Position numbers and translations under genes: made by a program. From positions 62,001-126,000 of the forward strand of contig NZ_JAQQFV010000007.1 of NCBI RefSeq assembly GCF_029675105.1: a stretch of 64,000 nt of DNA, in the 5' to 3' direction. This document shows positions 41,491-50,050 of the stretch, piece by piece. Position 1 is the first letter of the stretch. Every line of letters begins with the position of its first letter. The notes beneath the pieces were generated by a model. The model searched no databases, was not told where the DNA came from, and saw only the letters and a list, made by a program, of their open reading frames with translations. This DNA is from Nocardia anocheti. Lineage in GTDB: Bacteria > Actinomycetota > Actinomycetes > Mycobacteriales > Mycobacteriaceae.

Positions 41491-43320
41491 GTGGCGAAGA
41501 AGAAGGTGACGGATCCGGCCGCGGTCGGACCGGATACGACGCTGATCCTGATCGTGGTCGGCTTTGCGACCCTGATCACCCTCGCCGTCGCGCTGCACCT
41601 GGGCAACGCGATGGCGGTGGTGCCGCAGAACATTCCGATCAACCCGATCGCGGTGGTCGCCGACCTGGCCAGGGGCAAACTGCACTGGCCGCGCGCCTCC
41701 ACGGTGATCGTGCTGCTGGTGATCGCCTCGGTCGTGGCGTTCTACGTGATCCGCGCCCGCCTGCGCAAGCGCGCCGTCGTCGGCAGGCTCGCGATCGATG
41801 ACAAGGCCGACTACATGGGCACCGGCAGTGCGATCGCCTCGATCACCGAGGCGGGCGTGCGCGAGAAGGCCAACCAGCTCGGCGTGCGGCTGCGTCCCGG
41901 TGACGCGCCCGGCGTGCCGATCGGGGTGGCGGTGGCCGACGGCTCGCCGCTCTACGGCTCCTACGAGGACCTGCACCTCGACATCTGGGGCCCGCGCCAG
42001 GGCAAGTCCACCTCCCGGGTGATCCCGGCGATCCTGTCCGCGATCGGCCCGGTGATCACCACCTCCAACAAGCGCGACGTCGTCGACGCCACCCGCAATG
42101 TGCGCGAGGACCGCGACAGCCGGACCTTCGTCTTCGACCCGCAGGGCGTGGCGGGCGAGCGCGCCAAGTGGTACTGGGACCCGCTGGCCTGGGTCGATCA
42201 CCGGCAGGAGGGCTGTGAGATGCGCGCGGCCCGGTTGGCGGGGCACTTCGCCGACGCCGAACGCGACGAGGGTGACAAGACCGACAGCTTCTTCGAGCCG
42301 GAGGCCGAGGACCTGCTGGCCGGGCTGTTCCTGGCCGCCGCGATTGCGGGCAGGCCGATCACCCAGGTATGGGAATGGGTGACCGACCCGCAGAACGCGG
42401 AGCCGATCGAACTGCTGCGAGGTGCCGGGCACGACTTCACCGCTTCCGGTCTCGCGATGCAGTACAACACCGAACATCGCACCAAGAGCGGCATCTTCGC
42501 GATGGCCAAGAAGATGACCAGATGCCTGCAGCTGTCGAACGTGCATCCCTGGATCACCCGGGGCAACAGCGACCGCTACCAGTTCGACGAGCTCGAGTTC
42601 ATCGAGCGCAACGGCACCCTGTACTGCCTGTCGCTGGAGGGTCGTGGTTCGGCCGCGCCGCTGGTCAGCGCGCTGACCGAGGCCGTCATCGATGTCGCCA
42701 TGCGCAAGGCGTCGCGGTCCTCGGGCGGGCGGCTGCCGGTGCCGCTGCTCGCCGTGCTCGACGAGGCCGCCAACGTGGTGCGCTGGAAGGATCTGCCCAA
42801 GCAGTACAGCCACTTCGGGTCCCGCGGCATCGTGGTGATGACGGTGCTGCAGTCGTGGGCCCAGGGCGCGCGCTGCTGGGGCGAGGCGGGCATGAGCGCG
42901 CTGTGGTCGGCGGCCAACATCAAGGTGCTCGGCAGCGGTATCGACGACATGGCGTTCCTGCGCGACCGCTCCGAGGCGATCGGTGAGTACGACTCCATCT
43001 CGCAGTCGATGTCGCAGTCGGGCAACAGCAAGAGTTACTCGCGCTCGCTGAGTTCGTCGGTGACCTTCACCGCCCAGGGGTTGGCGACGCTGCCGCGCGG
43101 TCGCGCGGTCGTGTTCACCTCGGGTCAGCCCGCGGTGCTGGTACGCACGGTGCCGTGGTGGGAATCGGAGTACGACGCCGCGGTGCGCCGTTCGATCGAG
43201 GACAACGATCCCACCCGCAAGACCCGCATCGAAGATGTGATCGGCCACCCCGCGACCATGGTGGCCACACCCATTCCGCCCGACGAGATCGGTGACATCG
43301 AGGAGGTCAAACCGCTGTGA
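41491..43320 (+). CDS. VirD4/TraG-like coupling ATPase
   Basis: A 609-residue protein. Two N-terminal membrane helices (about 17-37 and 69-88) are followed by the motor domain. Walker A is WGPRQGKST at 166-174, and Walker B is LLAVLDEAANV with D424 and E425. SHFGSRGIVVMTVLQSWAQG completes the VirD4/TraG pattern. Such proteins bring DNA-relaxase or protein substrates to the channel. A stretch of Ser/Gln (about 505-525) near the C-terminus is low-complexity. GTG at 41491 has AAGGAGG seven bases upstream. With no relaxase in view, its substrate here is unknown and could be protein. The stop overlaps the DUF4913 start. Confidence 0.88.
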   Translation: MAKKKVTDPAAVGPDTTLILIVVGFATLITLAVALHLGNAMAVVPQNIPINPIAVVADLARGKLHWPRASTVIVLLVIASVVAFYVIRARLRKRAVVGRLAIDDKADYMGTGSAIASITEAGVREKANQLGVRLRPGDAPGVPIGVAVADGSPLYGSYEDLHLDIWGPRQGKSTSRVIPAILSAIGPVITTSNKRDVVDATRNVREDRDSRTFVFDPQGVAGERAKWYWDPLAWVDHRQEGCEMRAARLAGHFADAERDEGDKTDSFFEPEAEDLLAGLFLAAAIAGRPITQVWEWVTDPQNAEPIELLRGAGHDFTASGLAMQYNTEHRTKSGIFAMAKKMTRCLQLSNVHPWITRGNSDRYQFDELEFIERNGTLYCLSLEGRGSAAPLVSALTEAVIDVAMRKASRSSGGRLPVPLLAVLDEAANVVRWKDLPKQYSHFGSRGIVVMTVLQSWAQGARCWGEAGMSALWSAANIKVLGSGIDDMAFLRDRSEAIGEYDSISQSMSQSGNSKSYSRSLSSSVTFTAQGLATLPRGRAVVFTSGQPAVLVRTVPWWESEYDAAVRRSIEDNDPTRKTRIEDVIGHPATMVATPIPPDEIGDIEEVKPL

Positions 43321-43730
43321 GCAACGAGATTCCGGGCGTGGAGCGGAAGCGGGTCTACGCCGACGTGTCCGAGTTCGTGGAGAAGTATCTCAGTGAGATC
43401 TATCAGCGGCAGGTGACCGACATCAGCGACACCGTGTGGTGCCCGGAGTGGTGGCGCCATCCGGAGGCCGCTGTGCGGCTCGACGCGCTGTGGCAAGCGT
43501 GGGAGCACTATCGGATGCAGGGCGGCCCCGGGATCAGCGTGTGGTTTCTCGACCACGCCGATCCACACATGACCAAGTTGTTCGACCCGAGAGGCCCGTT
43601 CAAGTACTGCAGTGTGCGCAACGGCCACAAGGAGATGCTCAAGTCCTTGCCGTTGCAGAACCCGCACGCCGACCAGTGGACCGCGCCGGTGAACGGGCTG
43701 TGGGACAAGGATCATCCGCGGGGCGAATGA
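43317..43730 (+). CDS. DUF4913 protein
   Basis: A 137-residue soluble protein with the DUF4913 pattern: WCPEWWRHPEAAVRLDALWQAWE, followed by WFLDHADPHMTKLFDPRGPFKYC. This domain is found almost only beside conjugation and T4SS-like genes in actinobacteria. Its function is not known. GTG at 43317 overlaps the VirD4-like stop, so it closes the operon and may work with the coupling ATPase. A strong hairpin follows at 43741. Confidence 0.82.
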   Translation: MSNEIPGVERKRVYADVSEFVEKYLSEIYQRQVTDISDTVWCPEWWRHPEAAVRLDALWQAWEHYRMQGGPGISVWFLDHADPHMTKLFDPRGPFKYCSVRNGHKEMLKSLPLQNPHADQWTAPVNGLWDKDHPRGE

Positions 43731-43740
43731 CAGCCGGTGT

Positions 43741-43781
43741 CGCGATGCTCGGTGGGCCGGGGCGGCCCGCCGAGCATCGCG
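43741..43781. terminator. Strong bidirectional terminator at the end of the T4SS-like operon
   Basis: An 18-bp stem with one G-T pair: 43741-43758 pairs with 43764-43781 (outer sequence CGCGATGCTCGG against CCGAGCATCGCG), around a GGGGC loop. It lies between the convergent DUF4913 gene and the minus-strand gene that ends at 43787. Confidence 0.88.
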
Positions 43782-43786
43782 GAACG

Positions 43787-44344
43787 TCACCGTTCGATGC
43801 CGCGTTCCAGGCCGCGCTCGAGCCCGCGCGCTTCGAGCCCGCGAGCACGCAGCGGCGTGTGCCGGGCAGCTGCGTCGTGCAGGCGGATCGCGTCGTCGGG
43901 CGAGATGCCCTGGCCCATCTCGACGAGCATGCGCACCTGGCTCAGTTCGGGCGCGACCCCGGCGCGGTCGAGGTGGGCGGCGATGGCGGCCCGACGCTCC
44001 ACGGTGTCGTAGCCGACCTGCGGGGGGTTCGCGGCCACGGACGCGGAAGCGAACGGTGAGGACGGGTCCTTCTCGAGGCTGATGCCGCGTGGTTCGACGG
44101 CTTTGTTGCCCAGTGACATCATCTGCACGAGTTCGATGTTGCGCGGGTCCTTGGCCTTGAGATCGCGCGCCTCGCGCAGCTGCAGTTCCTTGGCTTCCTT
44201 GATCTTGGCCTCGACCGCCTTGGCGCGGGCCTCGGCCTCTTTCTGACCGTGCTCGCGCGACTTCAGGGCGACGAGCGTGGCCATCTGCAGCATGGTGCGC
44301 ATCATGGACGCTGTTTCGCTGCCGATGTCGTCGAGTTCCGCCAT
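43787..44344 (-). CDS. Unrecognised coiled-coil protein with RGLE-type C-terminal repeats
   Basis: A 185-residue protein. An N-terminal helix (SETASMMRTMLQMATLVALKS) leads into a highly charged Lys/Ala/Glu helix (about 33-65), probably a coiled coil. A short linker is followed by HLDRAGVAPELSQVRMLVEMGQGISPDDAIRLH, which looks like a small helical domain. The last 20 residues repeat RGLEARGLERGLERGIER. No signal peptide or TM is present. It is the only minus-strand gene in the T4SS-like region and converges on it. Similar genes beside DUF4913 genes are plausible, but I do not recognise the family. Confidence 0.55.
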   Translation of the reverse strand: MAELDDIGSETASMMRTMLQMATLVALKSREHGQKEAEARAKAVEAKIKEAKELQLREARDLKAKDPRNIELVQMMSLGNKAVEPRGISLEKDPSSPFASASVAANPPQVGYDTVERRAAIAAHLDRAGVAPELSQVRMLVEMGQGISPDDAIRLHDAAARHTPLRARGLEARGLERGLERGIER

Positions 44345-44444
44345 GACTGCTCCCCGATGCCGCTGTGGAAGTGGACATCTGAGCCTACCTCGATGAGGAC
44401 ACGAGCGGAGGCCCAGCGCACGTGTCGAGGTCGGCGAAACGGAA

Positions 44445-44477
44445 ACGGACCGGTCACCGTGCGGGTGACCGGTCCGT
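44445..44477 (-). terminator. Terminator after the cyclophilin gene
   Basis: A perfect 14-bp stem, ACGGACCGGTCACC (44445-44458) with GGTGACCGGTCCGT (44464-44477), loop GTGCG. On the minus strand it is followed by TTTCCGTTT, a weak U-run. It lies 22 bases past the ppiB stop. Confidence 0.9.
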
Positions 44478-44498
44478 GCCGGGCTCGGTGGGCGAGTG

Positions 44499-45395
44499 TC
44501 AGCCGACCTTCACCGTGTTGAACGAGATCGGAATGGCGGGCCCGCCGTCCTCGGCGCCGCCTTCCACGCCACCCCCGGCGACCTTGTCCAGCGTGGCCAG
44601 TCCGGCCTCGTCGATGGTGCCGAAGATGGTGTAGTTCGGCGGCAGCTGGGTGTCGCCGAAGACCAGGAAGAACTGACTGCCGTTGGTGCCCTTGCCGTCG
44701 GGCGAGGTGCCCGCGTTGGCCATGGCGACCACGCCGCGCTGGTAGTTGACCGGCTGGTTCAGCGCCGGGTCGGTGGGCGCGAACAGATCGGTCGGGTACT
44801 CGTTGTCGAAGCTGTAGCCGGGTCCGCCGCGACCGCTGGCCGTCGGGTCACCGCACTGCAGGATGCCGAAGCCGGGGCTGGCCACGATGCGGTGGCAGCT
44901 GGTCTTGTCGAAGTAGCCCTGCTGGGCCAGGCTCACCAGCGAGTTGACCGTGCACGGGGCCTGCGCGCTGTTGAGCGACAGGCCGATCGGGCCCTGGGTG
45001 GAGTCGATGGAGACCTTCACCTCGGGGCCGTCGGTGGCCACCGAGGTCACCGACGGCGCGGTGACCGGCTTGGCGGGCGGCTCGGTGTCGGCCGGGTAGG
45101 AGCAGTCGACCGTGGCGGGCTTGGCCGCGGCGGGCGGCGGGCCGGGCAGGTCGAGCGGGGTGTTGACGAACTGCGTGGTCGGCACCGCCGAGGACGACTC
45201 GGCGGCCGTGGCGTCCTCGTCACCGCCCTTGGTGAGGAAGTACACGCCCACCGCCGCGGCGGCGACCACGACGACACCCAGGGCCGAGCCCGCGATCATC
45301 AGGCGCTTGCGCTTCTTCTCCTGCTCGGCCCGTCGGGCCAGCTGGCGCTCCAGCTTGCGCTTGGCCGCCGCCCGTCGCTGTTCGTTACTCGGCAC
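44499..45395 (-). CDS. ppiB: Membrane-anchored peptidyl-prolyl isomerase (cyclophilin type)
   Basis: A 298-residue protein equivalent to mycobacterial PpiB (Rv2582). A basic N-terminus (VPSNEQRRAAAKRKLERQ) precedes one TM helix (about 34-54). An Ala/Pro linker is followed by a cyclophilin domain (about 125-298) with YFDKTSCHRIV, GRGGPGYSFDNE and NGSQFFLVFGDTQLPPNYTIFG. It helps fold exported proteins at the outer face of the membrane. GTG at 45395 was chosen because GGGAGGA lies eight bases before it and the mycobacterial protein starts alike; a longer frame upstream lacks support. In mycobacteria it adjoins relA; here about 18 kb is inserted. Confidence 0.92.
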   Translation of the reverse strand: MPSNEQRRAAAKRKLERQLARRAEQEKKRKRLMIAGSALGVVVVAAAAVGVYFLTKGGDEDATAAESSSAVPTTQFVNTPLDLPGPPPAAAKPATVDCSYPADTEPPAKPVTAPSVTSVATDGPEVKVSIDSTQGPIGLSLNSAQAPCTVNSLVSLAQQGYFDKTSCHRIVASPGFGILQCGDPTASGRGGPGYSFDNEYPTDLFAPTDPALNQPVNYQRGVVAMANAGTSPDGKGTNGSQFFLVFGDTQLPPNYTIFGTIDEAGLATLDKVAGGGVEGGAEDGGPAIPISFNTVKVG

Positions 45396-45474
45396 TACCG
45401 CGTTCCTCCCGTGTCGTCGATTTCGTCTAGAGGGTAACCGGTTGGACGCGAGGGGCGCCCGTGGGGAAAACTGG

Positions 45475-46755
45475 ATGATCGTGACCAAGACCAGCAGCTT
45501 CACCGCCCCGAAGGGGGTCCCGGATTATGTGCCGCCCGGCTCGGCCGAGTTCGTCGCCGTCCGCGACGGCTTGATCCACGCCGCCCGACTCGCCGGGTAC
45601 GGCCACATCGAGCTGCCGGTTTTCGAACAGACCGCCCTGTTCGCACGGGGTGTCGGCGAGTCGACCGACGTGGTCAGCAAGGAGATGTGGACCTTCGCCG
45701 ACCGCAACGGCGAGAGCTTCACGCTGCGTCCCGAAGGCACCGCGGGTGTCATGCGCGCGGTCATCCAGCACGGCCTCGACAAGAGCGGTCAGCTGCCGCT
45801 CAAGCTGTGCTACGCCGGTCCGTTCTTCCGCTACGAGCGGCCGCAGGCCGGTCGCTACCGTCAGCTCCAGCAGGTCGGCATCGAGGCCATCGGCGTGGAC
45901 GATCCCGCCCTCGACGCCGAGGTCATCGCCATCGCCGACGCCGGTTTCCGGAGCCTGGGCCTGGAGGGGTTCCGCCTGGAGATCACCTCCCTCGGCGACG
46001 AGACCTGCCGTCCGCAGTACCGCGAGCTGCTGCAGGAGTTCCTGCTCGGCCTGCCGCTGGACGAGGAGACCCGCCGCCGCGCCGAGATCAACCCGCTGCG
46101 CGTGCTCGACGACAAGCGCCCGGAGGTGCGGGAGCTGACCGCGAACGCGCCGCTGATGATCGATCACCTCTCGGAATCGGCCAAGGCGCACTTCGAGCAG
46201 GTCCTGGGCCACCTCGACGCGCTCGGCGTGCCGTACGTGGTGAACCCGCGCATGGTGCGCGGCCTGGACTACTACACCAAGACCACCTTCGAGTTCGTGC
46301 ACGACCAGCTGGGCGCCCAGTCCGGCATCGGTGGTGGCGGCCGCTACGACGGGCTGATGGCCGAGCTCGGCGGGCAGCCGCTGTCCGGGATCGGCTTCGG
46401 CATCGGCGTGGACCGCACCGTGCTGGCACTGGCGGCCGAGGGCAAGTCGGCGGCCGATCCGGCGCGCTGCCAGGTCTACGGCGTCGCCCTCGGTGACGCC
46501 GCCAAGGCGCGGATGGTCGCCCTGGCGGGTGAGCTGCGCGGGGCGGGCGTGAGCGTGGACCTGGCCTACGGCGGGCGTGGGATGAAGGGCGCGATGAAGG
46601 GCGCCGACCGCTCGGGCGCGAAATACACCCTGGTCCTGGGCGATCGAGACCTGGCCGAGGGCACCGTGGGCGTCAAGGAGATGGCCACCGGCGAGCAGCG
46701 GCCGGTGCCGCTGGACGAGGTCGTCGCGGTGCTGCGCGACGCGCTCGGCAACTGA
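45475..46755 (+). CDS. hisS: Histidyl-tRNA synthetase
   Basis: Class II aminoacyl-tRNA synthetase of 426 residues. Motif 2 is CYAGPFFRYERPQAGRYRQLQQ, the histidine loops are RGLDYYTKTTFEFVHD and GIGGGGRYDGL, and motif 3 is GIGFGIGVDRTVLAL. The anticodon-binding domain fills the last 100 residues. ATG at 45475 follows GGGGAAAA and gives MIVTKTSSFTAPKGVPDYVPP, which aligns with the mycobacterial start. It is divergent from ppiB. A glyoxalase-type gene sits between these two in M. tuberculosis and is absent here. Confidence 0.97.
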   Translation: MIVTKTSSFTAPKGVPDYVPPGSAEFVAVRDGLIHAARLAGYGHIELPVFEQTALFARGVGESTDVVSKEMWTFADRNGESFTLRPEGTAGVMRAVIQHGLDKSGQLPLKLCYAGPFFRYERPQAGRYRQLQQVGIEAIGVDDPALDAEVIAIADAGFRSLGLEGFRLEITSLGDETCRPQYRELLQEFLLGLPLDEETRRRAEINPLRVLDDKRPEVRELTANAPLMIDHLSESAKAHFEQVLGHLDALGVPYVVNPRMVRGLDYYTKTTFEFVHDQLGAQSGIGGGGRYDGLMAELGGQPLSGIGFGIGVDRTVLALAAEGKSAADPARCQVYGVALGDAAKARMVALAGELRGAGVSVDLAYGGRGMKGAMKGADRSGAKYTLVLGDRDLAEGTVGVKEMATGEQRPVPLDEVVAVLRDALGN

Positions 46756-46830
46756 TCCGGGCGGTGACGGCGCGGTAGGCTGACCGCGCCGTCACCGGAC
46801 CCGCCGCTGACCGGTGGAGAGGGAACAGGG

Positions 46831-47469
46831 TTGAACGGGGATTCCGGCCGCGCGGAACCGGTCGGTATCGACCTGGTGGCGCCCGAGGTGTTCGCGCCGA
46901 TGCTGCGCAGGCTCGCCCTGGGCGCGCTCGCCTTCGGCGCTGTGGTGGGGCTGCTCGCGGCGATCTGGCTGAGTTGGCCCTTCGCGCTCGTGCTCGGACT
47001 GGTCGTCTCGGTGCCCACCCTGGGCTACGCGCTGGCCTTCGGGCGCAGGCGGATGTGGTTGAGCGGCAGCGTGATCCGGGCCCGCCGCCTGCTCGGTGAA
47101 CACCGGGTCGACCTGGCCGACGCGACCGGCGTGCACCTGCTGGTGTTCTCCGGTCGGCTGAGCCGGATCGTGCTGAAGGTGACCGTCGGCGCCGAGACCC
47201 AGCTGGTTCCGCTGGCGATGTACACCGACGCGGGCAGCGGCCGTGAACTGCACCTGCTCGGTCTACGCAAGCTCGCCGACGCGCTCTCGGCCAGCGACCT
47301 GGCCGCCGCGGTCTCGGTGTCGGCGGTCCTGGTGTCGCAGTTGCGCGCGGAGGCGCGCGACGCGGGCCTGGGCGAGCGGCCGCTGTATCGCGCGGTGCGG
47401 CTGGTGCGGGCCAAGGACGCGGTGTCGCCCGTGGTGCTCACCGATACCGAGGTCGCCGAGCTGACCTGA
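46831..47469 (+). CDS. Two-TM protein with PH-like cytoplasmic domain
   Basis: A 212-residue protein. Two membrane helices (about 27-45 and 48-68, ALGALAFGAVVGLLAAIWL and LVLGLVVSVPTLGYALAF) are followed by a bacterial-PH-like strand-rich part (RMWLSGSVIRARRLLGEHRVDLADA) and a helical tail. TTG at 46831 with GAGAGGGA upstream is the best start. It follows hisS by 75 bases on the same strand. Function unknown. Confidence 0.6.
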   Translation: MNGDSGRAEPVGIDLVAPEVFAPMLRRLALGALAFGAVVGLLAAIWLSWPFALVLGLVVSVPTLGYALAFGRRRMWLSGSVIRARRLLGEHRVDLADATGVHLLVFSGRLSRIVLKVTVGAETQLVPLAMYTDAGSGRELHLLGLRKLADALSASDLAAAVSVSAVLVSQLRAEARDAGLGERPLYRAVRLVRAKDAVSPVVLTDTEVAELT

Positions 47470-47505
47470 GCTCGTCGGCTTCGATGGGCCGCCGCGGTGC
47501 CTCGA

Positions 47506-48519
47506 TCAGCCGAACAGCGCGAGCTGATCGGCCGGTGCGGGCGGCGGCGGGGCCGAGGGCGTGGTCGGCCCCTGCGGCCGGTGCAGGCCGTGTGCGGTGA
47601 GCAGCGGATCGACCCGCTCCCGCAGCCACGTGCGGTAGGTGGGGGCGACGGTGCCGCCCCGGGCGTAGAGCTGCCGGTAGCGGCGCATCAGCGCCGGGTG
47701 TTCGGTGGCCAGCCAACCGAGGAACCAGTCGCGGGTCGGGCCGCGCAGATTCATCGGGAAGGCCGTGGCGCTGGTGGCGCCCGCCTCGGCGATGGCGGAG
47801 ACGAGCGCGTCGAGATGCGCGCGGCTGTCGGTCAGGCACGGAATGATGGGCGCGGCCATGACGTGCACCGTGAATCCCGCCTCGGCCAGCGCGCGCACCA
47901 GCTCCAGACGCGCCCGGGGTTCGGGGGTGCCCGGTTCGAGACTGCGGTGCAGGTCCGGATCGAGAATCGCGATCGAGACGGCCACGCTGACCTCCACCTG
48001 CCGCGCCGCCTCCACGAGCAGCGGCAGATCGCGGCGCAACAGCGGACCCTTGGTGAGAATCGAGAACGGGGTGCGCGCCTCGGTCAGCGCGCGAATGATG
48101 CCGGGCATCAACCGATATCGCCCCTCGGCGCGCTGGTAGGGATCGGTATTGGTCCCCAGCGCCACCGCCTCGCGCTGCCAGGAGCGGCGGCCCAGCTCCC
48201 GCCGCAGCACCGCGGCGACATTGGTCTTCACCACGATCTCGGAATCGAAATCCCGCCCGGCATCCAGGCCCAGATACTCGTGACTGCCGCGCGCGAAGCA
48301 GTACCGACAGGCGTGGGAGCACCCGCGCATCGGATTGATGGTCCAGCGGAACGGCAGCGCCGAGCTCTCCGGCATCTTGTTCAGCGCGCTCTTGCAGAGC
48401 ACCTCGTGGAAGGTGATGCCGTCGAACTCGGGGGTGCGGACGGTGCGGACCAGCCCGGCCCGGGTGAGCCCGGGCAGGGCGCCGTCCTCGGCGTCGAGGG
48501 TCTGACTCTGCCACCGCAC
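47506..48519 (-). CDS. Rv2578c-type radical SAM protein
   Basis: A 337-residue radical SAM enzyme. The iron-sulfur motif is C67-SHA-C71-RY-C74 in NPMRGCSHACRYCFARGSHEYLGLD. GTNTDPYQRAEGRYRLMPGIIRAL and PFSILTKGPLLRRDLPLL match the group named after mycobacterial Rv2578c, distantly similar to spore photoproduct lyases. GTG at 48519 was used, and a perfect LexA box lies nine bases upstream, so the gene should be induced by DNA damage. A role in DNA repair or tolerance is plausible but unproven. The C-terminus is a Pro-rich tail ending LALFG. Confidence 0.88.
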   Translation of the reverse strand: MRWQSQTLDAEDGALPGLTRAGLVRTVRTPEFDGITFHEVLCKSALNKMPESSALPFRWTINPMRGCSHACRYCFARGSHEYLGLDAGRDFDSEIVVKTNVAAVLRRELGRRSWQREAVALGTNTDPYQRAEGRYRLMPGIIRALTEARTPFSILTKGPLLRRDLPLLVEAARQVEVSVAVSIAILDPDLHRSLEPGTPEPRARLELVRALAEAGFTVHVMAAPIIPCLTDSRAHLDALVSAIAEAGATSATAFPMNLRGPTRDWFLGWLATEHPALMRRYRQLYARGGTVAPTYRTWLRERVDPLLTAHGLHRPQGPTTPSAPPPPAPADQLALFG

Positions 48520-48527
48520 CCCACGAG

Positions 48528-48543
48528 TCGAACATGTGTTCGA
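48528..48543 (-). promoter_or_regulatory. Perfect SOS (LexA) box before the radical SAM gene
   Basis: TCGAACATGTGTTCGA is a perfect 16-base palindrome identical to the mycobacterial LexA consensus TCGAAC-N4-GTTCGA. It lies nine bases before the radical SAM start, so LexA binding would block transcription or initiation directly. The epimerase gene upstream, also on the minus strand, ends at 48551. Confidence 0.9.
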
Positions 48544-48550
48544 ACTACTG

Positions 48551-49525
48551 TCAAGCGGCGCGCGGGGCCCGCAGGAAATCGACCAGGTCGGCCACGGTCT
48601 CGCGGACCGGGCGCGGCTGGTAGCCGAGCTCGCGTTCGGCCTTGCCGTGGTCCACGCGCGGCGCCGCGATCACCGCGCCGAGGGCGGCCTTGGACAGGAT
48701 GTCGGAACCGAGCCGCTTGCTGATCGGTTCCACCACCGGCAGGATCGCGCCCAGCGCCTTGGCCGGGATGGCGAAGCGCGGGCCCTTGGCGCCGGTGTGC
48801 GCCGCGGCCATCCGGCACAGGTCGATGAGCATGGTGAGTTCGCCGCCGAGCAGGTAGTTCTCGCCGGTGCGGCCCTTCTCGCCCGCCAGGATCAGACCCT
48901 TGGCCACATCGCGCACGTCGACCAGGTCGAACCCGCCGCCGATCATCACCGGCATCCGCCCGCGCACGGCCTCGAGTACGGTGCGATTGAGTCGCGACAG
49001 GCGCTCGGGGTGGTCGACCGGGCCGTAGACGCCCGTCGGGTTGACGATCACCGCGTCCAGGCCGCGCTCGATCACCGGACGCAGCGCCTGCTCGCCCGCC
49101 CATTTGGAGCGGTCGTAGACCGGCAGGTCCGGATCGGCCGAGCGGACGGTCGTCTCGTCGATGTGCCCGCCCGCGCGGTACTGGTCGAAGGCGTGGATGG
49201 AACTGGTGTGCACGAACCGGCGGGCGCCGACCTCGAGCGCCGCCTCGGCGGTGACGCGTACGCCCTCGGTGTTGACCCGCCACGCCAGATCGTTCTTCTC
49301 GGCGAGGGTGATCAGCGCGACCAGGTGGTACACCACCTCGGCGTCGGCCAGCGCCGAGCGCATCGAGGCGGGGTCGAGCACGTCGCCCTCGACCCAGGTC
49401 ACGGCCGGGTCGGTGGTGGTCGGGGCGGCGCGGTCGATGGCCACGACGTCGTGGCCGCGCTCGACGAGCTGCGGGATCAAGTTGGTACCGAGGTAGCCGG
49501 CTGCGCCGGTCACTGCGACCTTCAT
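48551..49525 (-). CDS. NAD-dependent epimerase/dehydratase (extended SDR)
   Basis: A 324-residue Rossmann enzyme. The cofactor motif is VTGAAGYLGTNL at the start, DRAA marks strand 2 and VYHLVALI is the typical third element. The catalytic site has FVHTSSIHAF, then PVYDRSKWAGEQ, so the usual YxxxK is Y-D-R-S-K. The substrate is probably a nucleotide sugar, sterol or other hydroxyl compound; it resembles mycobacterial dihydroflavonol-reductase-like and 3-beta-HSD-like proteins. ATG at 49525. The downstream radical SAM gene has its own SOS promoter. Confidence 0.88.
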   Translation of the reverse strand: MKVAVTGAAGYLGTNLIPQLVERGHDVVAIDRAAPTTTDPAVTWVEGDVLDPASMRSALADAEVVYHLVALITLAEKNDLAWRVNTEGVRVTAEAALEVGARRFVHTSSIHAFDQYRAGGHIDETTVRSADPDLPVYDRSKWAGEQALRPVIERGLDAVIVNPTGVYGPVDHPERLSRLNRTVLEAVRGRMPVMIGGGFDLVDVRDVAKGLILAGEKGRTGENYLLGGELTMLIDLCRMAAAHTGAKGPRFAIPAKALGAILPVVEPISKRLGSDILSKAALGAVIAAPRVDHGKAERELGYQPRPVRETVADLVDFLRAPRAA

Positions 49526-49720
49526 GCGCCCGAGGATATAGAACAGGTTCTAGTTTTCCTAGGGAATCGGGCAGATCCACCGGCGACACGGGTCGAAACG
49601 CGTCGGGGTGTTCGGCTATATTCGGTGCACTGCGCTGTCGGGGTGTCGCGCCGGGAGTTCCGTGGCCACCGACCGCGCAACCCGGAGAAGACTTTTCACG
49701 ACGAGTTGGGGGGATTTCGC

Positions 49721-50050
49721 ATGACCGATCTCTCGGTCGAAACCGATGCTGTCACGGCCTTCGCCGCGACCAATTCCGTGGTGGCCGCGAACGTCGCCTC
49801 GGCGGGCATCACCGACGCGGCGGGCAACGTCGCCGCGATGACGCCGGTGTTCGGCCTGATCGGCGCCGACTACCTGGCGATGTTCGCGGTCGCGCAGACG
49901 CTGCAGGCCAAGGACATCAACGACCTGTCCGCCAAGTTCAGTTCGCTCTCGGACGCCGCCTTCAAGACCTCGGTGACCTTCGAGACCGAGGATCTGTCCC
50001 GCGCGGCCGACCTCGCGCGCCAGACCGCCGGGATCGGCGGCGGCGCATGA
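49721..50050 (+). CDS. EspC-family type VII secretion protein
   Basis: A 109-residue helical protein in the EspC/type VII secretion target pattern: LSVETDAVTAFAATNSVVAANVAS, a turn, then MTPVFGLIGADYLAMFAVAQTL and a C-terminal helix. Such proteins leave through ESX systems with a partner. Partner and order fit: the next gene overlaps by four bases and encodes a large Ala/Gln/Gly-rich protein. GGGGGG lies about 10 bases before ATG 49721. The 195-base upstream gap probably contains the promoter. Confidence 0.75.
   Translation: MTDLSVETDAVTAFAATNSVVAANVASAGITDAAGNVAAMTPVFGLIGADYLAMFAVAQTLQAKDINDLSAKFSSLSDAAFKTSVTFETEDLSRAADLARQTAGIGGGA

Noticed and set aside
28556..44344. A classical mobilisable integrative element
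   Set aside because: No relaxase, integrase, excisionase, replication gene, tRNA att site or flanking direct repeat was recognised within the window. It is left open whether such genes lie elsewhere.
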